This document shows, piece by piece, positions 24,892 through 33,915 of a DNA stretch of 64,000 nucleotides (the first letter of the stretch is position 1; each line of letters opens with the position of its first letter). The stretch is from Azospirillum sp. OGB3 (lineage in GTDB: Bacteria > Pseudomonadota > Alphaproteobacteria > Azospirillales > Azospirillaceae): contig NZ_JACHYN010000015.1 of the NCBI RefSeq assembly GCF_014192915.1, positions 1 to 64,000 of the forward strand, read 5' to 3'. The notes below the pieces were generated by a model. It did not search any database and was not told the DNA's origin. It saw only the letters and a program-made list of their open reading frames with translations. The position numbers and the translations under genes are program-made.

Positions 24892-25236
24892 CTCGAACCT
24901 CATTGAACTCTAGACCAATGTCTTAGCCCAAAGGTTGAGGTTCCCGACTTAACGGAAAAATAAGAATCTTGGTAAAGATTTTACTAACGATGCTGATTCC
25001 TGTGACATAAACTGGCAATTTGGAGCTTCTTGAAAATGTTTTAGCATTGAAAAGAAAGTCTTTGCGTTGATGAAGTTGCTTTCTTGTGGTCTAGCTTGAG
25101 CTTGGTCTCAGATGATCGGCATCCGTTTCCTTCGCCGCCTGCTCTGCCCTCCGGTCGATGGAGGGACAAGACCTCCCCCGGAACTGGCGCAGGCCCTATT
25201 CTTGTTCATGACGGGACAGAGAACACGGGTGCTGGT
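24892..25236. other. Intergenic region, left part AT-rich
   Basis: About 345 bp between the minus-strand beta-helix gene and the 3' end of the next minus-strand gene. 24910-25085 is unusually AT-rich for this genome and should contain the beta-helix promoter. The remainder shows nothing I can name. Confidence 0.4.
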
Positions 25237-25968
25237 TCAATAGGGCAACCGCTGACCGTCCCAGGCGAACAGCCCCCCGCTGTCCCTTGGCGTCAACCCA
25301 CCAAGGACGTGGAGGAGGTGCTCGGCGGCGACCGCGGGGGCGAACAGCCGGTCCTTGGTCACGGCGGCTTGGAACGGTTGCGATAGGGGGGTGTCGACGG
25401 TACCCGGATGCAGCGCAACGCAGATCGCGTCCGGTCGCGAACGCGCCAGTTCGATGGCTGTGGTGCGAATGATCTGATTGAGCGCCGCCTTGGACGCCCG
25501 GTAGCCATACCAACCGCCAAGCCGGTTGTCGGTGATGCTGCCGACTTTTGCGGAGAGAGCCGCGAAGACCGCCCGTCCGTGCCGTGGCATCCGTGGCAGG
25601 AAGTGCTTGGCGACCAGCGCCGGGCCGATGGCGTTGACCTGGAACAGCCGCGCCATGGCGATCGGATCCAGCGTGCGCCAACTCTTCTCCGGTTGCACCG
25701 CATCCTGGTGCAGCAGGCCGCTGGCAATGAACACGAGATCGACCGCTTCCGCCAAAACCGCCGCATCAATGATGGAGGACTCATCGGCAAGGTCGAGGAA
25801 GCCGGTGCACAGCTTGCCTCCCGGCACGACCGGGCGGCGGGACAGGGCCAACACCTCCGTCACCCCGGGATCGGCGAGCAATCGGTGCGTCACGGCGGCG
25901 CCAATGCCGCCGCTCGCCCCGATCACAACCGCCCGGATCGAGCCGGCGAAGCCTGCAATGCCACTCAT
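25237..25968 (-). CDS. SDR-family oxidoreductase, CsgA/C-factor-like
   Basis: 243 aa. Rossmann start VVIGASGGIGAAVT (residues 13-26), LDLADESS, VNAIGPAL, Ser in LSAKVGSI, and YGYRASKAALN with Tyr and Lys, then VALHPGTVDTPLS. The FxxN/PG pattern is like the Myxococcus C-factor group of SDRs, often with unknown substrate. No ribosome site is obvious, but GGGTGGG lies upstream. It stands alone. Confidence 0.78.
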   Translation of the reverse strand: MSGIAGFAGSIRAVVIGASGGIGAAVTHRLLADPGVTEVLALSRRPVVPGGKLCTGFLDLADESSIIDAAVLAEAVDLVFIASGLLHQDAVQPEKSWRTLDPIAMARLFQVNAIGPALVAKHFLPRMPRHGRAVFAALSAKVGSITDNRLGGWYGYRASKAALNQIIRTTAIELARSRPDAICVALHPGTVDTPLSQPFQAAVTKDRLFAPAVAAEHLLHVLGGLTPRDSGGLFAWDGQRLPY

Positions 25969-26075
25969 GACCCACCCCTCTTGCGGAGAGTGACAGCAGA
26001 CCGGTCTCGCGGTCGGTTCGCTCGTGTTGCCTGGGGAGGGAGCCGCAGTTCCAAGCCGGGAACTGCGGCCGCGTC

Positions 26076-26573
26076 CTACGCCGCCCTGAAGGCACGCATG
26101 TTGATGTCGCCCTCGGCGAGTTGGTTGAGTTTCTGATCGGTTGCCTTTTCCTCATCGAGGGTCTGTTCGAGCAGACGGGCGATGTCGGTCATGCCGCAGG
26201 TTTCGGCCAATGTCCTCAGCGAACCGTAGCTGGCGATCTCATAATGCTCGACCTTTTGCGCCGCCATGATGAGCGCGACATCGAGCACTTCCGCCGGGAG
26301 ACCCTCGCCGATGATCTCCTCGGCCTCCTCGATCAGGCCCTGGGTCGCCTCGCATGTGTTCCCGCCCGGTTCGGCCTGGAGGATCTGGAATATCTGCTCC
26401 AGGCGCCTGACCTGACCGTCGGTCTCGCGCAGATGGGTTTCGAAAGCCTGCTTGAGCTGAGGCGACGAGGCGGCTTCGACCATTGCCGGCAGGGCCTCGA
26501 TGATCTGCGTTTCCGAGCTGTAGGTGTCCTGCAACTCCTTGATGAAGAGTTCCTTCAGTGCTTGTTCCGACAT
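26076..26573 (-). CDS. YciE/DUF892 ferritin-like protein
   Basis: 165 aa. Begins SEQALKELFIKELQDTYSSETQIIEALPAM, the family hallmark. Later ALIMAAQKVEHYEIASYGSL and DEEKATDQKLNQLA supply the Glu/His ligands of a di-iron ferritin-like four-helix bundle. These proteins are induced by osmotic or general stress, with unclear biochemistry. Cytoplasmic and monocistronic. Confidence 0.88.
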   Translation of the reverse strand: MSEQALKELFIKELQDTYSSETQIIEALPAMVEAASSPQLKQAFETHLRETDGQVRRLEQIFQILQAEPGGNTCEATQGLIEEAEEIIGEGLPAEVLDVALIMAAQKVEHYEIASYGSLRTLAETCGMTDIARLLEQTLDEEKATDQKLNQLAEGDINMRAFRAA

Positions 26574-26818
26574 GAGCGCCTTCCCCGTGGGATGATGGTG
26601 CTGCCGATGACTGGAATAGCTCGGCCATCATCCTGCAACAGGAATTGGAGGCGGTTCTCGCAACGCAAAGATCCGCCCATCGAGGATTCTGTTGCCGCTG
26701 GGACCAAAGGGGAGCAAGGCGATGCCTTCGCCCCGCAATTGGACGACGTCGGAACGGAGGCGTATCCTCCCATCGTCAGCCCGCCGAGGTTGATCCGTCG
26801 CCCTGGAGAGACGCTGTC

Positions 26819-27658
26819 ATGGCTGACCACGACCAACCCCGTGCCGCATTCGCCAACCTTCACCAAGCCGGCTGCTTCGTCATTCCCAATCCGTGGGATG
26901 TCGGAAGCGCCGTGATGCTGAAGCATCTCGGATTCCGCGCGTTGGCGACCACCTCGGCGGGCTTCGCCTTCGCGCGGGGGCTTCCCGACACCGATTGGGC
27001 GGTGCCATGCGGCGATATGCTGGCCCACATCGCCGACATGGTCCGGGCAACCGACCTGCCGGTGAACGCCGACTTCGAGTCCGGCTATTCCCATGACTGC
27101 GAGGGGCTGACCCGCAACGTACGCCTGTGCGCCGACACCGGCGTGGCGGGCCTGTCCATCGAGGACGCAACGGGCGACCCGGCAAAGCCGTTGTACGCGT
27201 TCCATCACGCCGTCGAGCGGGTGGCTGCGGCGGCGGAGGCGCTGCGGGGAACCGGCGTCCTCCTCACCGCCCGCTGCGAAGCCCTTTTGGTAAACCAACC
27301 GGCGGCCGTCGAGGAGGCGTTGCGCCGCCTGCCGGCCTACGCCGCGGCGGGCGCGGATGTCCTTTACGCGCCCGGCCTGCGGAGTCCGGACGTCATCAAG
27401 GCGGCGGTCGACGCCGTCCGCCCGAAACCGCTCAACCTGCTGGTCTCCTCACCGATCGGCCTGACGGTGGAGCAGATCGCCGCTCTGGGCGTGCGGCGCA
27501 TCAGCCTGGGGAGCGGGCTCAGCCGCGCCGCCTGGGGCGGATTCCTGCGGGCGGCGCGGATGCTCGCCGATCACGGACGCTTCGACGCCTTCGGCGAGGC
27601 CGAACCCTTCGATGCGCTCAACGGGTTTTTCCGGTCGCAGAACCGGAAAACACCCTAA
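26819..27658 (+). CDS. Isocitrate lyase/PEP mutase superfamily protein
   Basis: 279 aa from ATG 26819, with GGAGAG about 7 nt upstream. TIM-barrel features: FVIPNPWDVGSAVML, ATTSAGFAFARG, DFESGYSHD (metal-binding Asp/Glu), LSIEDATGD, LTARCEALL in place of the lyase KKCGH loop, and LGVRRISLGSGLSRAAW. The loop difference places it among the oxaloacetate-decarboxylase/2-methylisocitrate-lyase-like group, not true isocitrate lyase. It cleaves or forms a C-C or P-C bond of an oxo acid. Convergent to the acyl-CoA operon; a joint role is not certain. Confidence 0.78.
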   Translation: MADHDQPRAAFANLHQAGCFVIPNPWDVGSAVMLKHLGFRALATTSAGFAFARGLPDTDWAVPCGDMLAHIADMVRATDLPVNADFESGYSHDCEGLTRNVRLCADTGVAGLSIEDATGDPAKPLYAFHHAVERVAAAAEALRGTGVLLTARCEALLVNQPAAVEEALRRLPAYAAAGADVLYAPGLRSPDVIKAAVDAVRPKPLNLLVSSPIGLTVEQIAALGVRRISLGSGLSRAAWGGFLRAARMLADHGRFDAFGEAEPFDALNGFFRSQNRKTP

Positions 27659-27760
27659 GCCGGAAAGCGCCCTGAGCGGCCCGCAAAGGGCGTGGGCAAA
27701 ACGCACATGCGGGCTGGCACCGCCCTGACGCCGCCGTGGCGCCGAAGCAGACTGAAGCGG

Positions 27761-28924
27761 TCAATAGGACTTCGGCAGGTCCAGCACATGCTCCGCGACA
27801 TAGGCCAGGATCAGGTTGGTGGAGACGGGCGCCACCTGATACAGCCGGGTCTCGCGGAACTTGCGCTCCACGTCGTACTCGCTGGCGAAGCCGAAGCCGC
27901 CATGGAACTGCAGGCAGGCGTTCGCCGCCTCCCATGACGCCTTGGCGGCCAGATACTTCGCCATGTTCGCCTGGGCGCCGCAGGGCTCCCCCGCGTCGTA
28001 GAGGCGGCAGGCCTCGAAGCGCATCAGGTTGGCGGCCTCCACCTCGATGAAGCTCTCGGCGATGGGGAACTGCACGCCCTGGTTCTGGGCGATCGGGCGG
28101 CCGAACACCTGACGGTCGCGGGTGTAGTCGCAGACCTTGTCGACGAACCAGTAGCCGTCGCCGATGCACTCCGCCGCGATCAGCACCCGCTCGGCGTTGA
28201 GGCCGGTCAGGATGTACTTGAAGCCCTGGCCTTCCTCGCCGATCAGGTTCTCCGCGGGGATTTCCAGATTGTCGAAGAACAGCTCGTTGGTCTCATGGTT
28301 GACCATGTTGCGGATGGGCCGGACGGTCATGCCCTTGGCCATCGCCTCCTTGATGTCGACGATGAAGATCGACATGCCTTCCGACTTCTTGCGCACCTGG
28401 TCGAGCGGCGTGGTGCGGGCCAGCAGGATCATCAGGTCGGAATGCTGGACGCGGGAGATCCACACCTTCTGCCCGTTGATGACGTAGCGGTCGCCCTTCT
28501 TCTCCGCCCGGGTCTTGATGCGGGTGGTGTCGGTGCCGGTGGTCGGCTCGGTGACTCCCATCGACTGGAGGCGCAGCTCGCCCGCCGCGATCTTCGGCAG
28601 GTAGCGGCGGCGCTGCTCCTCCGAGCCGTGCCGGATCAGCGTGTTCATGTTGTACATCTGGCCGTGACAGGCGCCGGAATTGCCGCCCGAGCGGTTGATC
28701 TCCTCCATGATCACCGAGGCTTCGGTCAGGCCGAGGCCCGAGCCGCCGTATTCCTCCGGGATCAGGGCGGCCATCCAGCCGGCCTTGGTCAGCGCGTCCA
28801 CGAACTCCTCGGGATAGCCGCGCTCCTCGTCGATGCGGCGATGGTACTCGCTGGGGAATTCGGCGCAGAGCGCGCGCACGGCGTCGCGGATCTCGTCGAA
28901 GCCCTGACCGATGCTGCTCTTCAT
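27761..28924 (-). CDS. Acyl-CoA dehydrogenase of the itaconate-type operon
   Basis: 387 aa. Acyl-CoA dehydrogenase fold: PEEYGGSGLGLTEASVIMEE, MGVTEPTTGTDTTRIKTRA (FAD binding), NGQKVWISRVQHSD, DRQVFGRPIAQNQGVQF and LQFHGGFGFASEYDVERKFRE. At the usual catalytic Glu position (YEGT in many members) it reads YQVAPVST, so the base must come from elsewhere or the reaction differs. It is the last gene of a five-gene same-strand run; its start lies 6 nt after the CitE-like stop. Related genes occur in pseudomonad itaconate clusters with undefined roles. Confidence 0.85.
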   Translation of the reverse strand: MKSSIGQGFDEIRDAVRALCAEFPSEYHRRIDEERGYPEEFVDALTKAGWMAALIPEEYGGSGLGLTEASVIMEEINRSGGNSGACHGQMYNMNTLIRHGSEEQRRRYLPKIAAGELRLQSMGVTEPTTGTDTTRIKTRAEKKGDRYVINGQKVWISRVQHSDLMILLARTTPLDQVRKKSEGMSIFIVDIKEAMAKGMTVRPIRNMVNHETNELFFDNLEIPAENLIGEEGQGFKYILTGLNAERVLIAAECIGDGYWFVDKVCDYTRDRQVFGRPIAQNQGVQFPIAESFIEVEAANLMRFEACRLYDAGEPCGAQANMAKYLAAKASWEAANACLQFHGGFGFASEYDVERKFRETRLYQVAPVSTNLILAYVAEHVLDLPKSY

Positions 28925-28930
28925 GTCTCG

Positions 28931-29806
28931 TTACTCCGCATTCTTAGTCGTGGGAGCGCTGCGCGCCAGGATGGCCTTCGCCCGCTCGGCGACGGGACGG
29001 TCGACCATGCGCCCGTCCACCGACACGGCGCCGCGCCCCGCCGCCTGGGCCTCGTCCCACGCCGCGACCACCCGCCCGGCCCAGGCCACGTCGGCGGCGG
29101 AGGGGGCGAAGACGTCGCGGACCACGGCCAGCTGGGCCGGATGGATGCACAGCGCGCCGGTCATCCCGACGGCCCGCGCCTGCGCCACCATGGCGCGGTA
29201 GGCGTCGAGGTCGCGGAACTCGGCCAGCGAACCCGGCAGGCCGATCGCCGCGAGACCACGGGCGGCGGCGGCCAGCGCGATCTGGCGGCACGGCAGGGCG
29301 AGCAGCGCCTCGGTCGGCTCCACCCCCAGCGTCAGCGCGAAATCCTCGCTGCCCAGCGCCAGCGCCGCCACGCGCGGAACGGCGGCGATTTCGGCCAGAC
29401 GCTCCAGCCCCAGCGGACTCTCGATGAGGGCGACGAGGCCGAGGACGCCCGGCGTCAGGCCGCGCTCCGCCTCCCACTCCGCGATCATGGCCGACAGCAC
29501 GCGCAGCGCCCCGGCGTCCTCGGCCTTGGGCACCACCAGGGCGGCCACGCCGGGGCGCACGGCGGCCTCCAGATCGGCGACGGCGTCGCGCCAGCCGCTG
29601 TTGATCCGCACCAGCACCGGCACGCCCAGCCCGTGCAGCCGGTCGATCGGCGCGGGGAGCCCGCGCCGGGCCTCCGGCTTGCCAGCGGGCAGGACGGCGT
29701 CCTCCAGGTCGAGGATGAGGGCGTCCGCCCCGCGCTGGTGGGCCTTCTCCAGCAGCTTGGCGTTGTCGGCCGGGACGAAGAGATAGGATCGATACGGCAG
29801 GGACAT
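28931..29806 (-). CDS. CitE/HpcH-family lyase, candidate (S)-citramalyl-CoA lyase
   Basis: 291 aa. CitE-like TIM barrel: YRSYLFVPADNAKLLEKA, DALILDLEDAV (Asp/Glu for magnesium), VLVRINS (Arg for the carboxylate), VPKAED, ALIESPLGLERL, ALGSEDFALTLG, CIHPAQLAVV. It would split a beta-hydroxyacyl-CoA into acetyl-CoA or pyruvate and a partner; in itaconate breakdown citramalyl-CoA gives acetyl-CoA and pyruvate. The neighbouring CoA transferase and hydratase supply exactly the two steps before it. Confidence 0.82.
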   Translation of the reverse strand: MSLPYRSYLFVPADNAKLLEKAHQRGADALILDLEDAVLPAGKPEARRGLPAPIDRLHGLGVPVLVRINSGWRDAVADLEAAVRPGVAALVVPKAEDAGALRVLSAMIAEWEAERGLTPGVLGLVALIESPLGLERLAEIAAVPRVAALALGSEDFALTLGVEPTEALLALPCRQIALAAAARGLAAIGLPGSLAEFRDLDAYRAMVAQARAVGMTGALCIHPAQLAVVRDVFAPSAADVAWAGRVVAAWDEAQAAGRGAVSVDGRMVDRPVAERAKAILARSAPTTKNAE

Positions 29807-29843
29807 CAGACGTTTCCTCCAACCGAGCCGCGATGCGCCGCCG

Positions 29844-30683
29844 TCATGACCGTTCGGCCTCCAGTTCGGCGGACATCGCCACGAAGCCCTCGTGGTCGGT
29901 CACCCACAGCGTGGCGCCGGTGGCGGTCGGGGCGCCGCACAGGGTCAGCGGATGGATGTCGAACAGCGGCCGCTTCGCCCGGAAGCGGAAGCCGGTCACG
30001 CGCGCCCCCGGATTCTCGCGCAGGAACAGGTCCATCAGCATGGTCGCGCTGAGCGGGCCGTGGAACACCAGCCCCGGATAGCCCTCGACGTCGCGGCAAT
30101 AGTCGCGGTCGTAATGGATGCGGTGGCCGTTGAAGGTCAGGGCGGAGTAGCGGAACAGCAGCACGGGATCGGGCTGGATGCGCCGCTGCCACACCGCCTC
30201 GCCCGCCGGTCGCTCGCCGGGGACGGGGGCGTCGCCGGGCTTGGCGGCCTCGCGGTAGACGATGTCGTGGAATTCGGTGATGGCGACGCCGGCGGCGGTG
30301 CTGATCTCGTGCCGGACCTTCACGAAGACCATCCGGCCCGACCGCCCCTCCTTCGGGGTGACCTCCTCGATGGTCGAGCGGCGGGTGATCGCCTCGCCGC
30401 TGCGGATGGGGCGGTGGAAGGTCAGGGTGTCGCCGGCCCACATGCGGCGGGGCAGCTCCACCGGCGGCAGGAAGCCGCCCTTGTGCGGGTGGCCGTCCTC
30501 GGCGATGTCGCGCTGCAGCGCCTTCGGCAGGAAATACAGCCAATGCCCCAGCGGCGGCACCTCGCCCGCCGGCCAGGGCGGGTTGTCGTGGTCGAGCATC
30601 GCCGCCAGCCCGGTCAGCGCCGCCGGCGCCGCGACGTCCTCGGCGCTTTCCGACCGGCCGATCCAGTCGCGCAAATGGTCCAT
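29844..30683 (-). CDS. MaoC/HTD2-type enoyl-CoA hydratase, candidate itaconyl- or mesaconyl-CoA hydratase
   Basis: 279 aa from ATG 30683, placed 7 nt after GGGGAG; the ATG at 30689 is too close to it. Double hot-dog protein: an N-terminal FAS1-like dehydratase half (PPWPAGEVPPLGHWLYFLP, GGFLPPVELPRRMWAG, ITRRSTIEEVTPKEG, GRMVFVKVRHEI) and a C-terminal half with FRYSALTFNGHRIHYDRDY, the hydratase Asp/His motif, and LVFHGPLSATML. It adds water to an unsaturated dicarboxyl-CoA. Sits between the CoA transferase and the lyase. Confidence 0.8.
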   Translation of the reverse strand: MDHLRDWIGRSESAEDVAAPAALTGLAAMLDHDNPPWPAGEVPPLGHWLYFLPKALQRDIAEDGHPHKGGFLPPVELPRRMWAGDTLTFHRPIRSGEAITRRSTIEEVTPKEGRSGRMVFVKVRHEISTAAGVAITEFHDIVYREAAKPGDAPVPGERPAGEAVWQRRIQPDPVLLFRYSALTFNGHRIHYDRDYCRDVEGYPGLVFHGPLSATMLMDLFLRENPGARVTGFRFRAKRPLFDIHPLTLCGAPTATGATLWVTDHEGFVAMSAELEAERS

Positions 30684-30699
30684 AGTCATGCTCCCCCCT

Positions 30700-31839
30700 T
30701 TATTGTTCGAAAACTTCACGCCGGACGGCGTCGGTGTGCTGGCCCAGCGCCGGAACGGCGCCGGAGGCGTAGGGCCGGCCGCGCACCTGCACCGGCGGCG
30801 CCACCACCTCGACCGGTCCGCCCGGCGTCTCGGCGGTCACGCGGCGCAGCTGCGCGTGGGTGGACAGGTCCGCCACCTCGTTCAGCGAGCCGAAGGCGGT
30901 GCGCGCGCGGTTCAGCCGGCGCACCGCCTCGGCGTGGTCCATGGTCCGGAAGATGGCGGCGACGAGCGCGTCCAGCTCCGGCCGGTTGGCGACGCGGCGG
31001 TTGTTGGTCGCGAAGCGCTCGTCGGTCGCCAGCTCCGGCCGCAGCAGAACGTCGGCGCAGAAGGCGACCCATTCGCGCTCGTTCTGGATCGACAGAACCA
31101 CCTGCCGGCCGTCGGCCAGCGTGAAGGCGGAATAGGGGGCGATGCTCGGGTGCATCAGCCCGACCCGACCCGGCGCCTTGCCGCCATGGTCGTGGTGCAT
31201 CAGCGGCACCATCATCCACTCCGCCAGCGAATCGAACAGGGAGACCGCTACCGCCGACCCCTCGCCGCTGCGCTCGCGCTCCAGCAATGCCTGGAGGACG
31301 CCGGTGTAGGCGTTCATGCCGCAGGCGATGTCGGCCGCCGACACGCCGACGCGCCCCGGCTGGTCCGGCGATCCGGTGATGGAGGCCAGCCCGGTTTCGC
31401 TCTGCACCAGCAGGTCGTAGGCCTTCATGTCGCGGTAGGGACCGTCGTCGCCGTAGCCGGAGATGTCGCAGGTGATCAGCCGGGGATGGCGCCGCCGCAG
31501 CGCGTCCGAGCCGAATCCGGCCCGCTCCGCCGCGCCGGGCGCCAGATTTTGCACGAAGACGTCGGCGCGGGCGATCAGCCGCTCCAGCAGCTCGGCGTCC
31601 TCGGGCGTCTTGATGTCGAGGACGACGGATTCCTTGCCGCGGTTGAGCCAGACGAAATAGGAACTCTGCCCGTGGACGACGGCGTCGTAGCCGCGGGCGA
31701 AGTCGCCCTCCGGCCGTTCGATCTTGATCACCCGCGCCCCGGCATCGGCGAGGCGCGACGTGCAGAGCGGTGCCGCCACCGCCTGCTCCAGCGAGACGAC
31801 CAGCCGTCCCGACAGGGGCCCCGACAGAGGTGAAGTCAT
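30700..31839 (-). CDS. CaiB/BaiF family III CoA transferase
   Basis: 379 aa from ATG 31839, with GGAGG 9 nt upstream. Family III marks: VVSLEQAVAAPLCTSRLADAGARVIKIERPEGDFARGYD, YFVWLNRGKESVVLDI, the likely catalytic Asp in ITCDISGYGDDGPY, YDLLVQSETGLASITG and DSLAEWMM. It moves CoA from a donor such as succinyl-CoA to a dicarboxylate. As first enzyme gene downstream of the LysR gene it probably activates the operon's substrate, itaconate by analogy with the pseudomonad cluster. The C-terminus is complete. Confidence 0.85.
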   Translation of the reverse strand: MTSPLSGPLSGRLVVSLEQAVAAPLCTSRLADAGARVIKIERPEGDFARGYDAVVHGQSSYFVWLNRGKESVVLDIKTPEDAELLERLIARADVFVQNLAPGAAERAGFGSDALRRRHPRLITCDISGYGDDGPYRDMKAYDLLVQSETGLASITGSPDQPGRVGVSAADIACGMNAYTGVLQALLERERSGEGSAVAVSLFDSLAEWMMVPLMHHDHGGKAPGRVGLMHPSIAPYSAFTLADGRQVVLSIQNEREWVAFCADVLLRPELATDERFATNNRRVANRPELDALVAAIFRTMDHAEAVRRLNRARTAFGSLNEVADLSTHAQLRRVTAETPGGPVEVVAPPVQVRGRPYASGAVPALGQHTDAVRREVFEQ

Positions 31840-31965
31840 CGTGCAAAGCCTCCGCTGTGGGCCAGGGCCGATCATCCGTGACCGCGATGGTAAACAGCCG
31901 GACCGGCCCCGATCCAATACAGATGGGGCATGCATCGCATAACGAAGCGCTATGAGGGCAAAGCG

Positions 31966-32904
31966 CTAGGATGCCGCCGCTTCCTCGTCCAGCAGGAGGG
32001 TGCCGGGCCAGTCGCCGCCGCCGACCAGATCGCGCACCACCCGCAGGAAGGTCTCGCGCACCGCCGCCGCGGCCTCGGTCACCGGGGCGCCGCGGGGCCG
32101 GCAGAGATGGACCGAGCGGCGCAGCGACGGCGAGACGATCAGCCGGGCGGAGACCTGACCCGTCCGCCATTCCTCCATCACCGCCGAGATCGGCAGGACC
32201 GAATAGCCCACCCCCTTGGCGACCAGCGCCTTGATCTGGGGGAGCCCGTTGATCTCCACCGCCACGGTGACGATCGTGCAGGTCTCGCGCGCCACCCGTT
32301 CGATGCGGTCGCGCAGATTGTGCGGGCGGCTCGGCAGGATCAGGTCCTTCCCGGCCAACTCGTCGAAGGCGATGGCGCTGTCCCCGCCGCCCGGCGGCCC
32401 GATCAAATAGAGGTCCTCGCGCACCAGAGATTCGGCCAGCAGGGTGCGCGACCGCGTCACGTCGTAGATGCAGCCGAAGTCCAGCCGGTCGTCGTTCAGC
32501 CATTCCAGGATCGTCCCGCTGAAGGACTCGACCACCCGCAGCGACACCTGGGGCAGCTCGGCGCGGACCGCCTGCACAAGGGGAACCGCCGCCACCAGCG
32601 CTACCGAGGAGGTGAAGCCGACGGTCACCAGCCCACTCGGCGTGCCCGAGCAGTTGCGCACCTGCTCGGTCGCCTGGGCGACATGGCGCAGGATGATCTC
32701 CGCATGCTCGTACAGCCGGGTGCCCGCGGCGGTCGGCTTGACCCCATGGACGCCGCGGGTCAGCAGCTTGACCCCGAGGCCCGCCTCCAGGTTGCGGATG
32801 TTGTGGCTGAGGGCCGGTTGGGCGACGTTCAGCTTCTGAGCCGCGGCCGTGAAGGAGCCTTCATCGACGATGCCGATGAAATACCGCAACTGACGCAGAT
32901 CCAA
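31966..32904 (-). CDS. LysR-family regulator of the acyl-CoA operon
   Basis: 312 aa. The N-terminal winged helix-turn-helix MDLRQLRYFIGIVDEGSFTAAAQKLNVAQPALSHNIRNLE is canonical (given here in part: SFTAAAQKLNVAQPAL). An effector domain follows with SGLVTVGFTSS and DVTRSRTLLAESLV. It lies directly upstream of the CoA-transferase operon on the same strand (127-nt gap), as RipR does for pseudomonad itaconate genes, though there the arrangement varies. It probably activates the operon on sensing the substrate or its CoA ester. Confidence 0.85.
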   Translation of the reverse strand: MDLRQLRYFIGIVDEGSFTAAAQKLNVAQPALSHNIRNLEAGLGVKLLTRGVHGVKPTAAGTRLYEHAEIILRHVAQATEQVRNCSGTPSGLVTVGFTSSVALVAAVPLVQAVRAELPQVSLRVVESFSGTILEWLNDDRLDFGCIYDVTRSRTLLAESLVREDLYLIGPPGGGDSAIAFDELAGKDLILPSRPHNLRDRIERVARETCTIVTVAVEINGLPQIKALVAKGVGYSVLPISAVMEEWRTGQVSARLIVSPSLRRSVHLCRPRGAPVTEAAAAVRETFLRVVRDLVGGGDWPGTLLLDEEAAAS

Positions 32905-33216
32905 CGCTCACCTTCCTTTGCCCGGCCCTTTGCCTGCGGGAGCGACAATCCCCCGCCTCGGCCAATCATGTCGGTGCGTCGCGGGCGGATCAAGGCAAGT
33001 GGATGAGGAAGCGCCGGGCAAACCCGGTTCAACCATCCATCGGACCGTTCCGTTCCATTGACCCGTTTCATAAGACTTATCAGAGACTGGCGGGTAATCA
33101 CCGGACCGGCACGGCCTAGCTTTTCCCCATCCGCACAAGCGAATGAGCCGTCCGCACGCCTGTGCTCCGCCCTGCGGGGCCGGGATCACAGCCAGGAAGG
33201 GAAGAGGATTTCACCG
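32905..33216. promoter_or_regulatory. Divergent promoter region, lysR / paoABC
   Basis: 312 bp between diverging genes. It contains an 11-bp perfect palindrome ATAAGACTTAT at 33070-33080, the kind of dyad LysR proteins use (short interrupted palindrome). The region must hold the paoA promoter; GGAAGGGAAGAGG at 33194-33207 lies upstream of the start. Nothing else recognised. Confidence 0.45.
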
Positions 33217-33915
33217 ATGCACCATTCCGGCGACCTCGACATGACGCGGCGCGGCCTCCTGCTTGGGACCGCCGCCACCGCCGCGCTGACGGCGGCGCCG
33301 TTCCGGGCGCCGGCGCGGGCGGCCACCGTTGGAGAGACCGCCATGCCACCCCCCGCGACCGGAGCCGACGCACCGTCCCTGTCGCCCGTACTGTCCAAGG
33401 TCACCTTCACTGTGAACGGGCAGCGCCGCGACCTCGAACTCGACACGCGGACGACCCTGCTCGACGCGCTGCGCGAGCACCTGCACCTCACCGGCACCAA
33501 GAAGGGCTGCGACCACGGCCAGTGCGGCGCCTGCACCGTCATCGTGGACGGGCAGCGGATCAATTCCTGCCTGTCGCTCGCCGTGATGCACGAGGGCGGC
33601 GACGTCACCACCATCGAGGGGCTGGGCCTGCCCGGCAAACTGCACCCCATGCAGGCGGCCTTCGTCGAGCATGACGGCTACCAGTGCGGCTACTGCACGC
33701 CGGGCCAGATCTGTTCGGCGGTGGCGATGCTGGACGAGATCAAGGCCGGCGTGCCCAGCCACGTCACCGTCGACCTCAACGCCGCGCCCCAGGCGACCCC
33801 CCCTCAAACAATGGCGGACGAGTATCGCGAGCGGATGAGCGGCAACATCTGTCGCTGCGGCGCCTATTCCAACATCGTCGATGCGATCTCGGACGTCGCA
33901 CGGAGGGAGGCATGA
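33217..33915 (+). CDS. paoA: Periplasmic aldehyde oxidoreductase 2Fe-2S subunit PaoA
   Basis: 232 aa. A Tat signal (TRRGLLLGTAATAALTAAPF) is followed by two [2Fe-2S] domains: a plant-ferredoxin type (KKGCDHGQCGACTVIVDG, then NSCLS) and a helical one (QCGYCTPGQICSAVAM and CRCGAYSNI). With PaoB and PaoC it forms a periplasmic molybdenum enzyme that oxidises aromatic and other aldehydes to acids. Start at ATG 33217. The stop overlaps paoB by 4 nt. Confidence 0.88.
   Translation: MHHSGDLDMTRRGLLLGTAATAALTAAPFRAPARAATVGETAMPPPATGADAPSLSPVLSKVTFTVNGQRRDLELDTRTTLLDALREHLHLTGTKKGCDHGQCGACTVIVDGQRINSCLSLAVMHEGGDVTTIEGLGLPGKLHPMQAAFVEHDGYQCGYCTPGQICSAVAMLDEIKAGVPSHVTVDLNAAPQATPPQTMADEYRERMSGNICRCGAYSNIVDAISDVARREA

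Noticed and set aside
21415..24906. 1163-aa open frame on the plus strand opposite the beta-helix gene
   Set aside because: It is the high-GC mirror of the real gene: low complexity (VxVGxDxVV-like runs), no ribosome site, no family. The opposite strand has clear repeated modules.
26645..26818. In-frame extension upstream of the PEP-mutase-like gene
   Set aside because: Residues are atypical and no ribosome site supports a start before 26819.
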